From: JAZNQN01 sp045590195
GTDB taxonomy: Bacteria; Bacillota; Clostridia; UMGS1883; UMGS1540
Length of the DNA stretch: 22,726 bases
NCBI GenBank assembly: GCA_045590195.1
Contig: JAZNQN010000002.1
Coordinates: 1-22,726, forward strand
Reading direction: 5' to 3'
Position numbers and translations under genes: made by a program. The notes beneath the pieces are model-generated. The model had not been told where the DNA came from, did no database searches, and saw nothing but the letters and a program-made list of their open reading frames with translations. Of the stretch, positions 21,580 through 22,726 are shown in pieces. Position 1 is the first letter of the stretch, and each line of letters begins with the position of its first letter.

Positions 21580-22443
21580 ATGGAAATAGGAATAAATATG
21601 ACTTCATTCACAAAAAGAGGTCATGGCCTTAGGTATGGCGAGAGGGCCTACAAAAAAATAAAGGAACAAGGCTTTTCATTTATAGATTTTGATGTATCTG
21701 CCCTTGCGGAGCAGAATTTAGCAAAGGAAGAAGCTGAAAGAATAATTCTTCATGAAAAAGAACTGATTTTGGCGGCAGGGCTTTTAGTTTCTCAAACTCA
21801 CGGCCCGGGACACAACATAGTAACAGACAGCACCCCTGAGGGCAGATGCGCCCGCCTTGAAGTTATGAAAAAAGCCCTTTATTACTGCTCTTTGCTTGAT
21901 TGTAAATATATGGTTGTGCATCCCATTATGCCCCTTGGCTGGAGCGACAGAAAAATGGAAGATAACCGCGCTACATTTGATATAAATGTTGAATATTACA
22001 AAGAGCTTTTGAAAGAGGCAAAAAAATATGGCATTACCCTTTGCTACGAAAATTTGCCATGTATTGATTTTTCAATTTCTACCCCGCAGGAGATTTTTGA
22101 GGTTGTTCGGGCAATAGATGATGAAAATTTTAAATGTTGCCTTGATACCGGCCACGTTGTTGCATTTGACCCCGATGCAAAGGTTGAAGATGCCGTAAGG
22201 CTTTTAGGGGATAGCATTAAGGTTTTGCACTGTCACGACAATTATGGCAGAAGCGACCAACACGCCTTTCCGCAGTTTGGTATTATAAACTGGAAAGAGG
22301 TTTCATCGGCCCTTTCAGAAGTTGGTTTTAAAGGAGTTTTCTCCCTTGAGCTTGAATTTCCCGATGGGCTTTCTGATGAGCTTTTTGATGAAAGCTTTTG
22401 TCTCTTTTCGCGTATAGCAAAAGAAATTGTGGCAGAAAATTAA
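21580..22443 (+). CDS. Sugar-phosphate isomerase/epimerase-like TIM-barrel protein
   Basis: This 287-residue protein belongs to the xylose-isomerase-like TIM-barrel (AP endonuclease family 2) superfamily. Candidate metal ligands and catalytic residues follow the usual order: H74 in QTHGPGHN, H114 in VVHP, E157 in CYENLP, D189 and H192 in LDTGH, H217 and H219 in LHCHDNYG, H228, and E257 in SLELEF. Members isomerise or epimerise sugars, and substrate cannot be assigned from sequence. No signal peptide is present. AAGGAG precedes the ATG, only 10 bases after the PBP stop and with no terminator between. It is probably co-transcribed with the wall-synthesis genes, an unexpected partner. It is followed by a terminator. 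Confidence 0.88.
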   Translation: MEIGINMTSFTKRGHGLRYGERAYKKIKEQGFSFIDFDVSALAEQNLAKEEAERIILHEKELILAAGLLVSQTHGPGHNIVTDSTPEGRCARLEVMKKALYYCSLLDCKYMVVHPIMPLGWSDRKMEDNRATFDINVEYYKELLKEAKKYGITLCYENLPCIDFSISTPQEIFEVVRAIDDENFKCCLDTGHVVAFDPDAKVEDAVRLLGDSIKVLHCHDNYGRSDQHAFPQFGIINWKEVSSALSEVGFKGVFSLELEFPDGLSDELFDESFCLFSRIAKEIVAEN

Positions 22444-22464
22444 AATGTTTGGCAAAGGCCACAA

Positions 22465-22478
22465 CCAGATAAGGAAGT
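22465..22478. repeat. Left arm of inverted repeat around repeat copy B
   Basis: CCAGATAAGGAAGT is the exact reverse complement of the last 14 bases of the window (22713-22726). Beyond one mismatch, three further positions (TTG/CAA) also match. It starts 22 bases after the isomerase stop. Confidence 0.75.
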
Positions 22479-22516
22479 TTTGGTTTTTAAGCCATATTTT
22501 TCATTTATACTGCATC

Positions 22517-22560
22517 AAAAAAGTCCGAAATACGACAGTATTACGGACTTTTTGTTCTTT
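22517..22560 (+). terminator. Intrinsic terminator after the isomerase gene
   Basis: GTCCG-A-AATAC (22523-22533) pairs with GTATT-A-CGGAC (22538-22548) around a GACA loop with one A-A mismatch. It is preceded by A6 and followed by TTTTTGTTCTTT. It lies about 75 bases after the stop and should end the FHA/SEDS/PBP/isomerase transcript. It also lies inside the inverted-repeat-bounded element, so it may belong to that element instead. Confidence 0.85.
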
Positions 22561-22594
22561 GTATAAATATAAAAATCTGATATTAAAAACTGCA

Positions 22595-22726
22595 TTGCAT
22601 CCTAAAATTGAAATTTTTGAATGAAGTTCAAGGCGAAAAATGCACATAATCCTGTCGGATATGTGCATTTTTCAACGCAGAAATTCGTCAAAAAGACAAT
22701 TTTCAGGACAATACTTCCTTATCTGG
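22595..22726. repeat. Structured intergenic repeat, copy B
   Basis: This is the homologue of copy A at window positions 1-132, in the same orientation and with constant spacing. The central hairpin is stronger here: 22635-22652 pairs with 22657-22673 through 17 base pairs and one bulged A, loop TGTC. CAAGGC (22629-22634) and AACGCAG (22674-22680) are identical to copy A. The middle of the stem differs completely between copies (TGCACAT here, TTTGAGT in A), yet both pair. No coding potential is convincing. It lies downstream of a terminator and may extend past the window. Confidence 0.72.
22713..22726. repeat. Right arm of inverted repeat around repeat copy B
   Basis: ACTTCCTTATCTGG is the exact reverse complement of 22465-22478. 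It aligns with positions 119-132 of copy A, where the sequence is only about half identical. The window ends here, so an extension to the right cannot be seen. Confidence 0.72.

Noticed and set aside
22427..22624. Small open frame after the isomerase gene
   Set aside because: It runs through the terminator and into the repeat, starts inside the isomerase end, and has no domain.

Overview
The window looks like chromosomal DNA from an AT-rich anaerobic Bacillota, most likely a member of the Clostridia. This rests on the secG-rnr-smpB run, the PDZ/radical-SAM (DUF512) gene followed by der-plsY-gpsA, S-layer-homology (SLH) proteins, strong Shine-Dalgarno sites, and TTGACA/TATAAT-type promoters with 17-base spacers. 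Species cannot be told from the sequence. No tRNA, rRNA, CRISPR array, transposase or phage gene is visible.

Layout. (i) 1-1477: a non-coding structured repeat, then a GH29 alpha-L-fucosidase gene on the minus strand. (ii) 1602-2414: an AraC-family regulator divergent from the fucosidase. (iii) 2516-7917: a plus-strand run with its own promoter, comprising a DUF4432 aldose-epimerase-like protein, a VanZ-like membrane protein, an unrecognised membrane-anchored protein, and two secreted SLH proteins separated by a hairpin. (iv) 7930-7962: a perfect bidirectional terminator. (v) 7966-9810: a minus-strand GH20 beta-N-acetylhexosaminidase, divergent from a ROK-family regulator (9958-11103). The intergenic region carries two good back-to-back promoters and a pair of 13-base direct repeats that look like ROK operators. 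(vi) 11242-18304: housekeeping genes secG, then rnr-smpB-DUF512-der-plsY-gpsA, closed by a strong terminator. (vii) 18365-22443: a consensus promoter followed by an FHA-domain protein, a SEDS glycosyltransferase (FtsW/RodA/SpoVE), a class B penicillin-binding protein and a sugar-phosphate isomerase/epimerase-like TIM-barrel protein. (viii) 22444-22726: a terminator hairpin and a second copy of the structured repeat, enclosed by an inverted repeat.

How the genes fit together. GH29, GH20, the epimerase-like protein and the TIM-barrel isomerase suggest use of fucosylated and N-acetylhexosamine-containing glycans. Both hydrolases lack signal peptides and probably act on imported oligosaccharides. 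The AraC and ROK proteins are the natural local regulators. The SLH, FHA, SEDS and PBP genes concern the cell envelope, while secG to gpsA is core translocation, RNA decay, ribosome rescue, ribosome assembly and phospholipid synthesis.

The most unusual signal is non-coding. Two diverged copies of an element of about 130 bases sit at the two ends of the window and align without net gaps (position n with 22594+n). They keep three hairpins in register, and the central stem is preserved by sequence changes on both arms. The right copy lies inside a segment of at least 262 bases bounded by 14-base perfect inverted repeats. It may be a structured RNA or a miniature non-autonomous mobile element; the window alone cannot decide. 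No gap between genes exceeds 300 bases.
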